NCBI RefSeq assembly: GCF_003076515.1
Contig: NZ_CP022390.1
Span: 124,001 to 188,000 of the forward strand
Direction of reading: 5' to 3'
Source of the DNA: Alcaligenes aquatilis
GTDB lineage: Bacteria; Pseudomonadota; Gammaproteobacteria; Burkholderiales; Burkholderiaceae_B
DNA length: 64,000 nt
The translations under genes were made by a program, and so were the position numbers. A model generated the notes under the pieces. That model saw nothing but the letters and a program-made list of their open reading frames with translations, was not told the DNA's origin and searched no databases. Below, in pieces: positions 41,556 to 51,150 of the stretch; position 1 is the stretch's first letter; every line of letters starts with the position of its first letter.

Positions 41556-44162
41556 TTACTCTGCCTTGCTGGCCGTCTTTTTAGCAGTCGTTTTTTTAGC
41601 TGCCGTTTTCTTGGCCGCTGTTTTCTTCACTGCTGTTTTCTTTGCTGCTGTCTTTTTAGCCGCTGCTTTAGTCGCCGTTTTCTTGGCGGCTGATTTACGA
41701 CCTGGCTTCTCTGGGCGCGGCTCGAACTCAAAGCCGATCTTGCCGTCGGCCTGACGCACCAGGAAGGCTTTGAACTTGCGGTTGGTGCGCGAGGACACGA
41801 AACCATCCAGCAAGTCTGTCTTGCCCTCACCCAGCAACTTGGCCATCTGCTCGCGGGTAATTTCCTGCTGCAAAATCACCTTGCCGCTACGGAAGTCGCA
41901 GCTCTTGGATGGGCCAACGGACTTTTCGCACAAGTAACGCAAGCCATGCTCAAAGACGGAGGACTGGCACTTGGGGCAGGGACCGACCGGGGTCTGGCCG
42001 CTGAAATCCAGGGTTTCGTCATCATCGTCGTCGTTCTGGCCGAAGTCGAACTCCAGCTTGTACTCGTCGGTGATGCGCAACAATGCCGCAAAGGGGCGAC
42101 CCATTTTGCTGATGAAACCAGGCAGAGGGCCCAGTTCTTTCTTGGCCAGCAGCTCTTCGACTTCCGGCAGTTCAAAGGTGCGACCGCCGGGGTGTTTGCC
42201 AATCGAAAAATCGCAAGCCGTGCAGGCATAACGACGGTAATTTTCTTTGACCACGCCGCCACATTTAGGGCATGGCGTCTGCAAGGTTGCGTAGTCGCCA
42301 GGAACGGTGTCGCGTTCGTACTCTTTCGCACGTTTGACGATCACTTGCGTCATTTGCGCGATTTCACGCATGAACACGTCGCGGTCCAACTGACGTTGCT
42401 CGATCTGCTTGAGCTGGTGCTCCCACTCGCCTGTCAGTTCGGGCGAAGTCAGTTCGCTAACGCCCAGACCGGACAACAAAGTCATCAGTTGACGTGCCTT
42501 GGCGCTAGGCACCAGTTCGCGGCCTTCACGGCGCAGATAGGCTTCGTTCAGCAGACCTTCAATAATGGCGGCACGAGTGGCTGGTGTACCCAGACCGCGC
42601 TCGGACATGGCTTCGCGCAAGGCTTCATCGTCGACGAGCTTGCCCGCGCTTTCCATGGCCGACAGCAAGGTCGCTTCCGTAAAGCGTGCAGGCGGCTTGG
42701 TGGCCAGTGCCTTGGTGTTCACATCTTCAGTGCGGACCTTCTCGCCATCGGCAACGGGCACCAGGGACGCGTCTTCGCCTTGGGCATCACGGCCATAAAT
42801 AGCCAGCCAGCCCGGTTTGACCAGCACTTTGCCTTCCGTCTTGAAATGGTGTCCCGACACCTGCGTGATACGTGTGGTGACGCGGAACTCTGCGGTCGGA
42901 AAGAACACCGCCAGGAAGCGACGGCTGATCAGCTCGTAAATCTTGTGTTCGGCATCGCTCAGCTCCCGGGGTACCTGCAAGGTGGGGATGATGGCAAAGT
43001 GATCCGACACCTTTTTGTTGTCGAAGATCCGACGGTTGGGCTTGACCCATTTTTGTTCGACCACTTCCTGCGCAAACGGCTGCACCGAAGCACTGGCAGG
43101 CGTGCCGCTGTCAGCCAGCGCACGCATGGTTTCTTGCACCGTGCTTATATAGTCTTCGGGCAAGTAGCGCGAATCAGTACGGGGGTAGGTCAGCGCCTTG
43201 TGACGTTCGTACAGCGTCTGGGCCAAGGACAAGGTGGTCTTGGCCGAGAAGCCAAAGCGCGAGTTGGCCTCGCGTTGCAGCGAGGTCAAATCAAACAAGG
43301 CGGGCGACATCTGCGTGCTGGGCTTGGATTCCTCGGTGACCACACCGGGCTGCTCGCGGCAGGCAGCCACAATGGTCTGAGCGGCAGCCTGGGACCACAG
43401 ACGCGAGTCTTTCTTCTCGGGGTCGTGTTCGTCCTTGGTGAATTTGGGGTCAAACCAGCGGCCGGAGTACAGGCCGGCAGCGGCGATAAAGTCCGCGTGT
43501 ACTTCCCAGTAGTCGCGTGATACGAACTGGCGAATGCGGTTCTCGCGCTCGTTCACGATGGCCAGCGTGGGGGTTTGCACACGGCCCACGGGGGTTTTGA
43601 AAAAGCCGCCGTCCTTGCTGTTGAAGGCGGTCATGGCACGAGTGCCATTAATGCCCACCAGCCAGTCAGCCTCGGCACGCGAACGGGCCGCTGCTTCCAG
43701 CGGTTTCATGTCCTCATCATCACGCAGGTTTTCAAAGGCTTCACGAATCGCCGATTGTGTCATCGAACGTAACCAAAGCCGTTGCACCGGCTTTTTCGCT
43801 CCGGCGTATTGCATAATGTAGCGAAAAATCAGCTCACCCTCGCGCCCTGCGTCACAGGCATTAATAACAGCAGTGACATCTTTTCGTTTGATGAGCTTGA
43901 CTAGCAGTTTCAAGCGTTCAGTCGATTTTTTGTCTGTTGGGTTGAGCTCAAACTGAGGGGGTATAACAGGTAGATGTGTGAAGCTCCACTTGCCGCGAAC
44001 CGGATCATTAGGGGCCACCAGGCCCAGCAGATGGCCGATGCTGGAGGCCAGCACATAGCGATCGCTTTCAAAATAATCACCTTCTCGAGTGAAACCGCCC
44101 AATGCCCGCGAGATATCTACGGCGACTGAAGGTTTCTCGGCAATGATTAGTGTTTTATCCAT
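41556..44162 (-). CDS. topB: DNA topoisomerase III with histone-H1-like C-terminal tail
   Basis: 868 aa from the ATG at 44162; ten upstream frame codons are discarded. Type IA topoisomerase: Toprim domain with the acidic NACDAGREGELIFR (101–114), catalytic Tyr Y326 in TYPRTDSRYL, then Cys4 zinc modules (CPKCGGVV…CTAC and CPKCQSSV…C). The last ~50 residues are a Lys/Ala/Thr repeat (AAKKTAAKKTAVKK) like the eukaryotic H1 tail and beta-proteobacterial H1 homologues. The enzyme decatenates and resolves single-stranded crossings. The tail should bind DNA. Its coding DNA is a slippage-prone repeat (41559–41700). It diverges from the DUF2157 fusion gene. Confidence 0.94.
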   Translation of the reverse strand: MDKTLIIAEKPSVAVDISRALGGFTREGDYFESDRYVLASSIGHLLGLVAPNDPVRGKWSFTHLPVIPPQFELNPTDKKSTERLKLLVKLIKRKDVTAVINACDAGREGELIFRYIMQYAGAKKPVQRLWLRSMTQSAIREAFENLRDDEDMKPLEAAARSRAEADWLVGINGTRAMTAFNSKDGGFFKTPVGRVQTPTLAIVNERENRIRQFVSRDYWEVHADFIAAAGLYSGRWFDPKFTKDEHDPEKKDSRLWSQAAAQTIVAACREQPGVVTEESKPSTQMSPALFDLTSLQREANSRFGFSAKTTLSLAQTLYERHKALTYPRTDSRYLPEDYISTVQETMRALADSGTPASASVQPFAQEVVEQKWVKPNRRIFDNKKVSDHFAIIPTLQVPRELSDAEHKIYELISRRFLAVFFPTAEFRVTTRITQVSGHHFKTEGKVLVKPGWLAIYGRDAQGEDASLVPVADGEKVRTEDVNTKALATKPPARFTEATLLSAMESAGKLVDDEALREAMSERGLGTPATRAAIIEGLLNEAYLRREGRELVPSAKARQLMTLLSGLGVSELTSPELTGEWEHQLKQIEQRQLDRDVFMREIAQMTQVIVKRAKEYERDTVPGDYATLQTPCPKCGGVVKENYRRYACTACDFSIGKHPGGRTFELPEVEELLAKKELGPLPGFISKMGRPFAALLRITDEYKLEFDFGQNDDDDDETLDFSGQTPVGPCPKCQSSVFEHGLRYLCEKSVGPSKSCDFRSGKVILQQEITREQMAKLLGEGKTDLLDGFVSSRTNRKFKAFLVRQADGKIGFEFEPRPEKPGRKSAAKKTATKAAAKKTAAKKTAVKKTAAKKTAAKKTTAKKTASKAE
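41559..41700 (-). repeat. topB: Degenerate triplet-phase repeat coding for the topB AAKKT tail
   Basis: About ten copies of a 12–15-bp unit encoding (A/V/T)AKKT succeed one another. All length changes seen between units are multiples of three, so the frame is kept. Number of units may vary between strains. Confidence 0.8.
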
Positions 44163-44224
44163 ATGATTCCAGTGACAGCAACTGCGCTGCAATGCGCGAA
44201 ATGATACGAGGTGCTTATCCCTCT

Positions 44225-46996
44225 ATGCAAGTTATGAGACCTGACAAGACTAACGTATGGCCAACTGACTGGCGAGTGTTTCTGACAAAACTGGCCTGGG
44301 GTTTGGCCGTTTTGCTGCTTGCCAGTGGTCTGGTGACCTGGATTGCGGCCAATTGGGAAAACTGGGGGCATGTCGCCAAATTTGCCCTGGCTCAAGGTGC
44401 CGTGCTGATTTCAGCAGGACTGGCCTTGCTGTTTCGCCGACGTTCCGGTGGCTGGGGACATGATCTGGGAGTGCCTGCTGCTTTGACCGGCCTGGCCGCC
44501 GTGGCCACGGGCGGTTTGCTGGCCCTGATTGGCCAGACTTATCAGACTGGCGCAGACCCTTGGCAGCTTTTCGCATTGTGGACTGTGCTGATCATACCTT
44601 GGGTATTCACCGTGCGCAGTGTCTTTCTGTCCGTGCTGTGGCTGGTACTGATCAATACGGCCTTCTACCTATGGATAGATGTGGCCCGTCTGGACTGGTT
44701 TGGGCGCAGCTATACTTCGCAGACCTTGCTGGCTCTGGCAGTCAATGCGCTGCTGTTGCTGGCAGCCGAGACCATCTGGCGTGCGCGTCATGACCCGTGG
44801 CGCATCGTGCCGCGTGTAGCAGCGATTGCGGTGGGCTTTTTCATCGGTGCCCAGGTCATGGAAGGCAACTTCCTGCTCGGTCTTGCCTTGTTCCTGGCGT
44901 TGTACGGTGTTTATCGCTACCGTCGCCCGGATTTGCTGATCATGTCCTTGGCCTCGTTCGGCGCGTATGGTTCCTTGAGCATGCTGATTATCGAGTATGC
45001 AGGCGATGCGTTCCTACTGATCGTGGTGGTGATTGTGGGCCTGGGTCTGGGGCTGCTGCGTTTCTTGCAGCAGCAGGTCGTCAATTGGCGACGGACTCAT
45101 GGCGGCGAGGCCTTGGCTGCTAAAGAGGATACGGCGGGCGCTATTACTGCAGATGCAGGTGCTGGAACGCTGGAAGCAGCCAAGGTCGATCTTGCTTCAG
45201 GTGCCACGTTGGCAACGGCCTCGGCAGTTGATGCAACAACTACCACCGTCACGGCAAATGCCACTGTTGGAACCGAAGCGGCTGCAACTCAATCAACCGT
45301 CAACGCAGCAGCGGCAACAAGTCCTGCGGCTTCAACAGCAGAGGTCCTGGCCAATGCTCAGGCTAGCGTCCAGGCTGATGCCGTTACACAAGCTCAACAA
45401 CCGGCCCAGGCAGATGCACTGGATACTCAAGGCAGTGATGAACATCATCCTTGGTATCTGAGGCTGATCAAGCTGTTCCTATACCTGCTGTTACCACTGA
45501 TTATTCTGCTGTACCTGGCTGTTTCTCTGGACTTGAGTCTGGAAGCGCTGGGTGTACTGGGCGGCATCATGGCTCTGGTGTCCCCCGTGCTGTTTGCCAA
45601 GGCTCAGACGGTATCCAGCCGGGATCTGGTCGGCGGCTGGGTTGCGTGCGCGGTGCTCTTGCTTAGCGTGCCGCTTGTGGACATGCGTTACCCCTGGCCA
45701 CATGAGGTCAGCGCCATGATAGCCGTCGTGATCAGCACCTTGCTGTACAGGCTGGCCAAAGGACAGTTCGTATTGCGCATGTTGCTGGTGATCTGGGCAC
45801 TGGCCGCGATCGAGTTTTTGGTGATCGAGCGCTTGTTTGATCGCTGGGCCATGATGCCTTATTGGGTGCTGGAAATGCCCGCTGCATTCATGTTCTTTGC
45901 CGCCTTGTCGTTAGGACATCTTTATGTGCGTGGTGAGCGCAAGTCGCATTTCTGGCTGCCCTTGTTCTGGTCCTTGCTGCTTGCTTCCCAGATTCATCTT
46001 GTTTTGGCGGGCACGCTGTTTTATTCCATGCCCTTCTGGGACGAGTCGCGGCCTTACCTGACCGTGGCTGGCTTTTTGCTGGCGATGGCTCCTTTGGCGA
46101 TACTGGCGTTTTATTGGCGCGGCTGGCGTGACCAGCCTCTGGTCTATGGCATTGCCTTGCTGGGTCTGGCAGCCTTGTGTGCGGTCTGGACACCTTATCC
46201 GCCGGTGGCTCTGGCCTTGAGCTGGATTCTGGTGGCTTATGCCTGGCGCTATCTCAGCTTGTTGGCCGTGGCCGTGGCAATGGGCCTGTTCTGCCTTTGG
46301 CGTCTGTATTACATCCTGAACATCAGTCTGCTGGACAAGGCCGAACTCTTGCTGGCAACGGGCGTAGGCTGCTTGGTGTTTGCGTATCTGGGTCAGCTAG
46401 GTCGCAATAAAGTGGTGGCCGACGCGCCGGTGCAGGCGGCTCCTAAAGGCATTCTTGCCAGCGTTTTGTTGGGGACGGTGCTGGTGCTGGGTGTGGCCAA
46501 CGTCGCTATCGTGCAAAAAGAACGCATCTTGAGCGATGGTCAGACGGTGTTGCTGGAGCTGGCTCCGGTCGATCCCCGTTCGCTGATGCAGGGCGACTAT
46601 ATGTCCTTGAACTTTGCCCTGTCGCAGAACTTGTCTGCCCTGTCCTGGGGCTTGCCCAAGGACGCGCTTGCCAAGATGGACGCTCAGCAGTGGGTGGTTG
46701 TGGCGGTGCAACTGGATGAGAACAAGGTGGCGCAGCTCAAGGGTGTTTATCTGGAGCAGGACGGCCAGGAGCGCCTGTGGAGCGAAGAAGGCCCTGTGGC
46801 TGAACCTTCCGATGTGATGCGCTTGCGCATGCGCCGTCACCGCAGTAACTGGACGCCTGGAACAGATGCCTGGTTCTTTGCGGAAGGCTCGGCAGATCGC
46901 TTCGATGCCGCCCGCTACGGCGAGTTTGCCGTGGTCGAGGATGGTCAGAGCCTGTTGCGCGCGATGCTGGACAAGGACAGAAAGGAAATCAAGTGA
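44225..46996 (+). CDS. Fused DUF2157–DUF4401–GDYXXLXY membrane protein
   Basis: About 923 aa; the ATG at 44225 has GAGG 13 nt upstream, and ATGs at 44192 or 44234 remain possible. N-terminal DUF2157 membrane region (LAWGLAVLLLASGLVTWIAANWENWG) with about nine spans. Residues ~295–406 are a hydrophilic, Ala/Thr/Gln-rich low-complexity linker. A second membrane block (DUF4401-like) follows, then a C-terminal GDYXXLXY domain (DPRSLMQGDYMSLNF). In many bacteria these are separate neighbouring genes; here one polypeptide holds all. The function of the family is unknown, though membrane or envelope stress sensing has been supposed. It diverges from topB. Confidence 0.85.
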   Translation: MQVMRPDKTNVWPTDWRVFLTKLAWGLAVLLLASGLVTWIAANWENWGHVAKFALAQGAVLISAGLALLFRRRSGGWGHDLGVPAALTGLAAVATGGLLALIGQTYQTGADPWQLFALWTVLIIPWVFTVRSVFLSVLWLVLINTAFYLWIDVARLDWFGRSYTSQTLLALAVNALLLLAAETIWRARHDPWRIVPRVAAIAVGFFIGAQVMEGNFLLGLALFLALYGVYRYRRPDLLIMSLASFGAYGSLSMLIIEYAGDAFLLIVVVIVGLGLGLLRFLQQQVVNWRRTHGGEALAAKEDTAGAITADAGAGTLEAAKVDLASGATLATASAVDATTTTVTANATVGTEAAATQSTVNAAAATSPAASTAEVLANAQASVQADAVTQAQQPAQADALDTQGSDEHHPWYLRLIKLFLYLLLPLIILLYLAVSLDLSLEALGVLGGIMALVSPVLFAKAQTVSSRDLVGGWVACAVLLLSVPLVDMRYPWPHEVSAMIAVVISTLLYRLAKGQFVLRMLLVIWALAAIEFLVIERLFDRWAMMPYWVLEMPAAFMFFAALSLGHLYVRGERKSHFWLPLFWSLLLASQIHLVLAGTLFYSMPFWDESRPYLTVAGFLLAMAPLAILAFYWRGWRDQPLVYGIALLGLAALCAVWTPYPPVALALSWILVAYAWRYLSLLAVAVAMGLFCLWRLYYILNISLLDKAELLLATGVGCLVFAYLGQLGRNKVVADAPVQAAPKGILASVLLGTVLVLGVANVAIVQKERILSDGQTVLLELAPVDPRSLMQGDYMSLNFALSQNLSALSWGLPKDALAKMDAQQWVVVAVQLDENKVAQLKGVYLEQDGQERLWSEEGPVAEPSDVMRLRMRRHRSNWTPGTDAWFFAEGSADRFDAARYGEFAVVEDGQSLLRAMLDKDRKEIK

Positions 46997-47134
46997 GCCT
47001 GATCTGATCAGTTGCGCTCAATAGCCTATAGTCGGATTGCCCCTATCTAATAAAGACAATCCGGCTTTCTTGAATGTCTGCTGTATCCACAAAGAAGGTT
47101 AAACACCGTCCAAGCGACAGCAAGACCCATCAAA

Positions 47135-47180
47135 AAGGCCCGAATCCGATGAAGTGTCGGAGTCGGGCCTTGGTTTTTTG
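47135..47180. terminator. Terminator between the DUF2157 gene and smg
   Basis: AAGGCCCGA-ATCCGA-TGAAGTG-TCGGA-G-TCGGGCCTT forms a long two-part stem, followed on the plus strand by GGTTTTTT and preceded by AAAA. It suits both converging genes. Confidence 0.88.
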
Positions 47181-47243
47181 TGTGGAAGGACCCTCTTTAT
47201 CGGGGCCGTTTCTTGAACAAAAAATAGGTTCCTGTGTATCAGC

Positions 47244-47702
47244 TTAGTGGGACTGACGGGTGGAGTCGTCGCTGAGCAGCTCTTCAAAGATCAGATGATC
47301 GATTTCGGCTTCGTGGCTCCACAAAACCATCAGGGCGACAATTTTTATTTTGTCCAACGAGACCGGGCTTTCGTCCACTGTCATGGCGCTTTCAATCAGA
47401 ATTTCGCGCAGGTGGGCGGTAAGAGCGCCGGAATTTTGCAAAAAGGTGATGAAACCCATCGCGTCAGCGCCCAGCACATTCTGTTCGTGCTCAGAAAAAA
47501 TACGCTGACTGTTGGGACTGAGTTGAGCGGTAGGCTGACACTGTTGCGAGGTCTCGCCCAGTGCATGTAGCCAGCCCAGTGCGTCGTTGATGTCCTCGTC
47601 TTCAAAGCCAATAGCGGCCAATTTGTGGGCCAGAACCTCCGCCTTGGGACAGGACTGGGGGTTGTAATACGTCTCGAAAAGATAAACCAGGATATCAAAC
47701 AT
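47244..47702 (-). CDS. smg: Smg family protein (DUF494)
   Basis: 152 aa, full length for the family (MFDILVYLFETYYNPQSCPKAEVLAHKLAAIGFEDEDI-type N-terminus, SEHEQNVLGADAMGFITFLQNSGALTAHLREIIxE and KIKIVALMVLWS at the C-terminus). The function is not settled; in many proteobacteria it lies beside dprA and def/topA-like genes, not seen here. The 417-bp leader region upstream holds a 7-bp tandem repeat. Confidence 0.92.
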   Translation of the reverse strand: MFDILVYLFETYYNPQSCPKAEVLAHKLAAIGFEDEDINDALGWLHALGETSQQCQPTAQLSPNSQRIFSEHEQNVLGADAMGFITFLQNSGALTAHLREILIESAMTVDESPVSLDKIKIVALMVLWSHEAEIDHLIFEELLSDDSTRQSH

Positions 47703-47989
47703 GGGTATAAGGTTGCCGTCCTAAGTGATTAAAAAAACTGCGTGAATTCGGTAACCAGTGACCAAACTTTACGCTGATTTGCGGTAGGGGGCAAATGGGG
47801 GGTTCAGGGCTTGGGTGGGTTCTGCCGTGAGCGGTGAGGCCGATTTTTACCGGGTTTTGCTCTGGTAGACGCCCTGTGCGGCGGGGCGTCTTTATGATTG
47901 AAACATAAATCGATTGTTCGGGCAGAAACTGTCGTTTATTTGAAACCTAATAAGCTGGCACAGAGAGCCGACGGAGGGGCACACTGGTT

Positions 47990-48073
47990 GGCAACAGGCA
48001 ACAGGCAACAGGCAACAGGCAACAGGCAACAGGCAACAGGCAACAGGCAACAGGCAACAGGCAGCAGGCAGCA
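47990..48073. repeat. Heptanucleotide tandem repeat (GGCAACA)10 plus two variants
   Basis: Ten perfect GGCAACA units (47990–48059) are followed by two GGCAGCA units (48060–48073), 84 bp in all. It sits between the gluQ stop (48120) and the smg start (47702), outside any credible gene. The minus-strand reading frame through it merely repeats ACCLLPV. Seven-base units are prone to slippage, so copy number should vary between isolates. The remaining 47703–47989 contains the smg leader and nothing else I can name. Confidence 0.95.
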
Positions 48074-48119
48074 AGGAATCAGCGCTCAGAATCCAGTGTG
48101 CTGCTTGGATACCCGGATT

Positions 48120-49013
48120 TTAGCTAAGCGATAAGGGGAAGCGCCGTGCCCAGGCGCAGGTGGCCTGGCTCCAGAACTCGTCCAGAGTGTTGGCAACCAG
48201 GGGAGCAAAGCCCAGAAAGGCCCAGACTCGTTGCAGCGTTTCCATTGGATGGTCCAGATCAAAGGCCGGGGCATGGTTCTGTTTGGAAAGCTTGCGGCCT
48301 TGCTCATCGCAGGCCAGCGGTACGTGCAGGGTACGCGGGAGCGGCAGGCCCAGGATTCTTTGCAATACCCGCTGGCGGGCCGTGGAACTGAGCAAGTCTG
48401 CGCCACGCACGACATCGGTGATCTGGCTGTCCGCATCATCAATGACCACCACAAACTGGTATGCCCAGAGTTTGTCGGCGCGTTTAAGAATGTAGTCCCC
48501 TACTTCTTTGGCTACGTCCTGCTGTTGCGGCCCGGCCCAGCGATCCGTGAAGTGTTCCACCCCTTCCGGTACGCGTAGCCGCCAGGCTCGTACGGCGCGA
48601 TCTGCCGGGATGCCGTGGCGGCAGGTGCCTGCATAGGGATATTCATGCGAATCCGGGGCAAGCGGCATGGAGGCGGCCAGAATCTCCTGACGGGTGCAGG
48701 TGCAGCCGTAGACCAGATCCCGCTCGCGCAGGCCGTCAAACACGTCCTGATAGCGAGCCAGCCGCTGGCTTTGCCATAGAACTTCGCCATCCCAGTGCAT
48801 GCCCAGGCCCCGCAGTTGCTGCATGATGATCTGGTCTGCCCCGGCGACCACGCGTGGCGTGTCTATATCTTCAATGCGTAGCAACCAGCGCCCGTTCTGG
48901 GCGCGTGCATCCAGGTAGCTGGCCATGGCCGCAACCAGTGAACCCTCGTGCAAGGGACCACTGGGACTAGGCGCAAAGCGACCACAGTAGGGGGTAAGAA
49001 GCTGGGCGGTCAT
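48120..49013 (-). CDS. gluQ: Glutamyl-Q tRNA(Asp) synthetase
   Basis: 297 aa. It is a truncated glutamyl-tRNA synthetase lacking the anticodon-binding domain. It attaches glutamate to queuosine at the wobble position of tRNA-Asp. HIGH-like motif GPLHEGSL follows GRFAPSPS at the N-terminus; the KMSKS-like motif is KLSKQN; the zinc site is CTC (in YGCTCTRQE) with Y and C further on (YAGTCRHG). RGADLL and WRLRVPEG are family-typical. Confidence 0.94.
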   Translation of the reverse strand: MTAQLLTPYCGRFAPSPSGPLHEGSLVAAMASYLDARAQNGRWLLRIEDIDTPRVVAGADQIIMQQLRGLGMHWDGEVLWQSQRLARYQDVFDGLRERDLVYGCTCTRQEILAASMPLAPDSHEYPYAGTCRHGIPADRAVRAWRLRVPEGVEHFTDRWAGPQQQDVAKEVGDYILKRADKLWAYQFVVVIDDADSQITDVVRGADLLSSTARQRVLQRILGLPLPRTLHVPLACDEQGRKLSKQNHAPAFDLDHPMETLQRVWAFLGFAPLVANTLDEFWSQATCAWARRFPLSLS

Positions 49014-49029
49014 GAGTCGTTCTTAACGG

Positions 49030-49055
49030 CAAGAGCCCCTGGAAGGGGGCTCTTG
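49030..49055. terminator. Hairpin between mccA and gluQ
   Basis: CAAGAGCCCC pairs with GGGGCTCTTG around a 6-nt loop. A second AGCCCG/CGGGCT pair lies at about 49084–49110, next to the mccA stop. Together they should end the leftward liu transcript. Confidence 0.65.
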
Positions 49056-49123
49056 GTAATGCGACTTTACGCCTATTTTTCTAGCCCGGCAATGCGTTTT
49101 GCGCGGGCTGGAAAGAAGAGGTT

Positions 49124-51136
49124 TTAGCTCTCCATGGTGACCAGCTCTGCGCCTTCGGGCACTTGATCGCCCACCGCAAAGAACAGTTCGGCCACGGTGC
49201 CATCGGCAGGTGCCTGAATGGAGTGCTCCATTTTCATGGCTTCCATGACCAGCAGCACATCGCCCTGCTTGACACTGTCACCTGCAGCCACATTCAGGGC
49301 AATAATCTTGCCCGGCATGGGAGCGGTCAGGTGGCCACCGTGCGCTTCCTGGCCGCTGGTACTGGCGCTGGCCAGGGTGTCGACCACGGCCAGGGTCCAG
49401 TCCGAACCGGCCTGGGCCACTTGCAGATGGTCGCCATCTTGCAGCACCTGGGCACGGTATTCGACCTGATCCAGCCACAGGCGTACGGTCAAGGTCTGGG
49501 CTAGACCCGCCGTTGCCTCGGCTTGCCAGCGCAGCGCGTGTTGAGCTTCGCCCAGCGTGATCTGCCACTGGTTTTCACGACGTTGCAGCAGCACGTCGTG
49601 GGCTTGTTCACCCAGTTGCAAGGCCACTTTCTGATCGTAGTCCCCACTGAGGCGCCAGCCGTCATGCACGGCCCACGGGTCGGAGTTGGGAGCTTGCCCG
49701 CTCAGACCCTGGTGAGTCAGCACGGCGCAGGCGGCAAAGGCCAGCACAGAAGCCGGAACGTCCTGATTGCTGGGGAACAGCGCATCGTGACGACGTGGGA
49801 TCAGGCCCGTATCCAGATCGGCCTGGGCAAAGGCGTCATCGCCCAGCAGACGTTGCAGGAAGGTCTTGTTGGTGTGAACACCGGCCACCTGAGTGTCCGC
49901 CAGCGTGCGAATCAGGCGACGACGAGCCTGTTCACGATCAGCACCATGAGTGATGACCTTGGCGATCATGGGGTCGTAGAAGGGGCTGATGACGCTGCCT
50001 TCACGCACACCGCTGTCGATACGCACCTCACCGGAGGTGAAGGACGCATGGGCGGGGTACTGCAAGCTGCGCAGCGTACCGATGGACGGCAGAAAGTCCT
50101 TATCAGGATTCTCTGCGTAAATGCGAACTTCAATGGCGTGGCCATTAATGCTCAGCTCGTCCTGTTTGGCCGGCAAAGGCTGGCCATCGGCCACACGCAG
50201 TTGCCATTCCACCAAGTCGTGGCCAGTAATCAGTTCGGTGACGGGGTGCTCCACTTGCAGACGGGTATTCATTTCCATGAAGTAGAAACGTCCGTCCTGT
50301 TCGGCAATGAATTCCACCGTGCCTGCGCCCACATAGTTCACGGCGCGGGCCGCTGCAATGGCGGCTTCGCCCATGGCCTGGCGACGCTCGGGTGTCATGC
50401 CTGGGGCGGGCGCTTCTTCAATCACTTTCTGGTGACGACGCTGTACCGAACAATCGCGCTCGAACAGGTAGACGTAGTCACCATGCTGGTCACCAAAGAC
50501 CTGGATTTCGATATGGCGTGGTTTGGTGATGTAGCGTTCGATCAGCACGCGGTCGTCGCTAAAGCTGCTGGCCGCTTCGCGCTGGCACGAGCGCAAGGCT
50601 TCCAGGAACGCGCCGGACTCTTCCACAATACGCATGCCCTTGCCGCCGCCACCGGCACTGGCTTTGATCAGCACGGGGTAGCCGATATTGTCGGCTTGCT
50701 GGTGCAGGAAGTCGGGGTCCTGGTTGTCGCCGTGGTAACCGGGCACCAAAGGCACACCGGCTTTTTCCATCAGGGATTTGGCGGCGGACTTACTGCCCAT
50801 GGCCGCAATGGCTTGAGCGGGTGGGCCTACAAAAATAATGCCGGCTTGTTCACAAGCGCGAGCAAAGTGCTCGTTCTCGGACAGAAAACCATAGCCAGGG
50901 TGGATCGCGTTCGCGCCAGTGGCACGAGCGGCTTCCAGAATGGCGTCGATCTTCAAGTAACTGTCGCGTGGCTCGGGGCCACCGATGCGCACGGCTTGAT
51001 CACAAGCACGTACGTGCTGGGCGTCCGCGTCCGCGTCGGAGTAAACCGCAACGGTACGCAGCCCCAGGCTGCGGGCAGTGGCGGCCACCCGGCAGGCAAT
51101 TTCACCGCGATTGGCTATCAGCAGGGTCTGAAACAC
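49124..51136 (-). CDS. mccA: Methylcrotonyl-CoA carboxylase biotin-containing (alpha) subunit
   Basis: 670 aa, GTG start at 51136 with AAGGAGA 7 nt upstream. Biotin carboxylase domain: LIANRGEIACRV, ATP-grasp KASAGGGGKGMRIV, HQKVIEEAPAP, MEMNTRLQVEHPVTE. A BT-type linker follows, then a biotinyl domain with EAMKMEH near the C-terminus (Lys carries biotin). With MccB it carboxylates 3-methylcrotonyl-CoA in leucine/isovalerate degradation. Context beside ivd and liuR favours this over propionyl- or geranyl-CoA carboxylase. It lies 14 bp after mccB. Confidence 0.92.
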   Translation of the reverse strand: MFQTLLIANRGEIACRVAATARSLGLRTVAVYSDADADAQHVRACDQAVRIGGPEPRDSYLKIDAILEAARATGANAIHPGYGFLSENEHFARACEQAGIIFVGPPAQAIAAMGSKSAAKSLMEKAGVPLVPGYHGDNQDPDFLHQQADNIGYPVLIKASAGGGGKGMRIVEESGAFLEALRSCQREAASSFSDDRVLIERYITKPRHIEIQVFGDQHGDYVYLFERDCSVQRRHQKVIEEAPAPGMTPERRQAMGEAAIAAARAVNYVGAGTVEFIAEQDGRFYFMEMNTRLQVEHPVTELITGHDLVEWQLRVADGQPLPAKQDELSINGHAIEVRIYAENPDKDFLPSIGTLRSLQYPAHASFTSGEVRIDSGVREGSVISPFYDPMIAKVITHGADREQARRRLIRTLADTQVAGVHTNKTFLQRLLGDDAFAQADLDTGLIPRRHDALFPSNQDVPASVLAFAACAVLTHQGLSGQAPNSDPWAVHDGWRLSGDYDQKVALQLGEQAHDVLLQRRENQWQITLGEAQHALRWQAEATAGLAQTLTVRLWLDQVEYRAQVLQDGDHLQVAQAGSDWTLAVVDTLASASTSGQEAHGGHLTAPMPGKIIALNVAAGDSVKQGDVLLVMEAMKMEHSIQAPADGTVAELFFAVGDQVPEGAELVTMES

Positions 51137-51150
51137 AGTGTCTCCTTGTC

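Noticed and set aside
41946..43520. A 524-codon frame opposite topB
   Set aside because: topB is complete with catalytic and zinc motifs; the opposite frame shows none.
47990..48073. CRISPR array
   Set aside because: The units are 7 bp with no spacers between them; this is a simple tandem repeat.
47892..48074. A small minus-strand ORF encoding ACCLLPV repeats
   Set aside because: It is only the heptamer repeat read in one strand, with no ribosome site and no homologous context.
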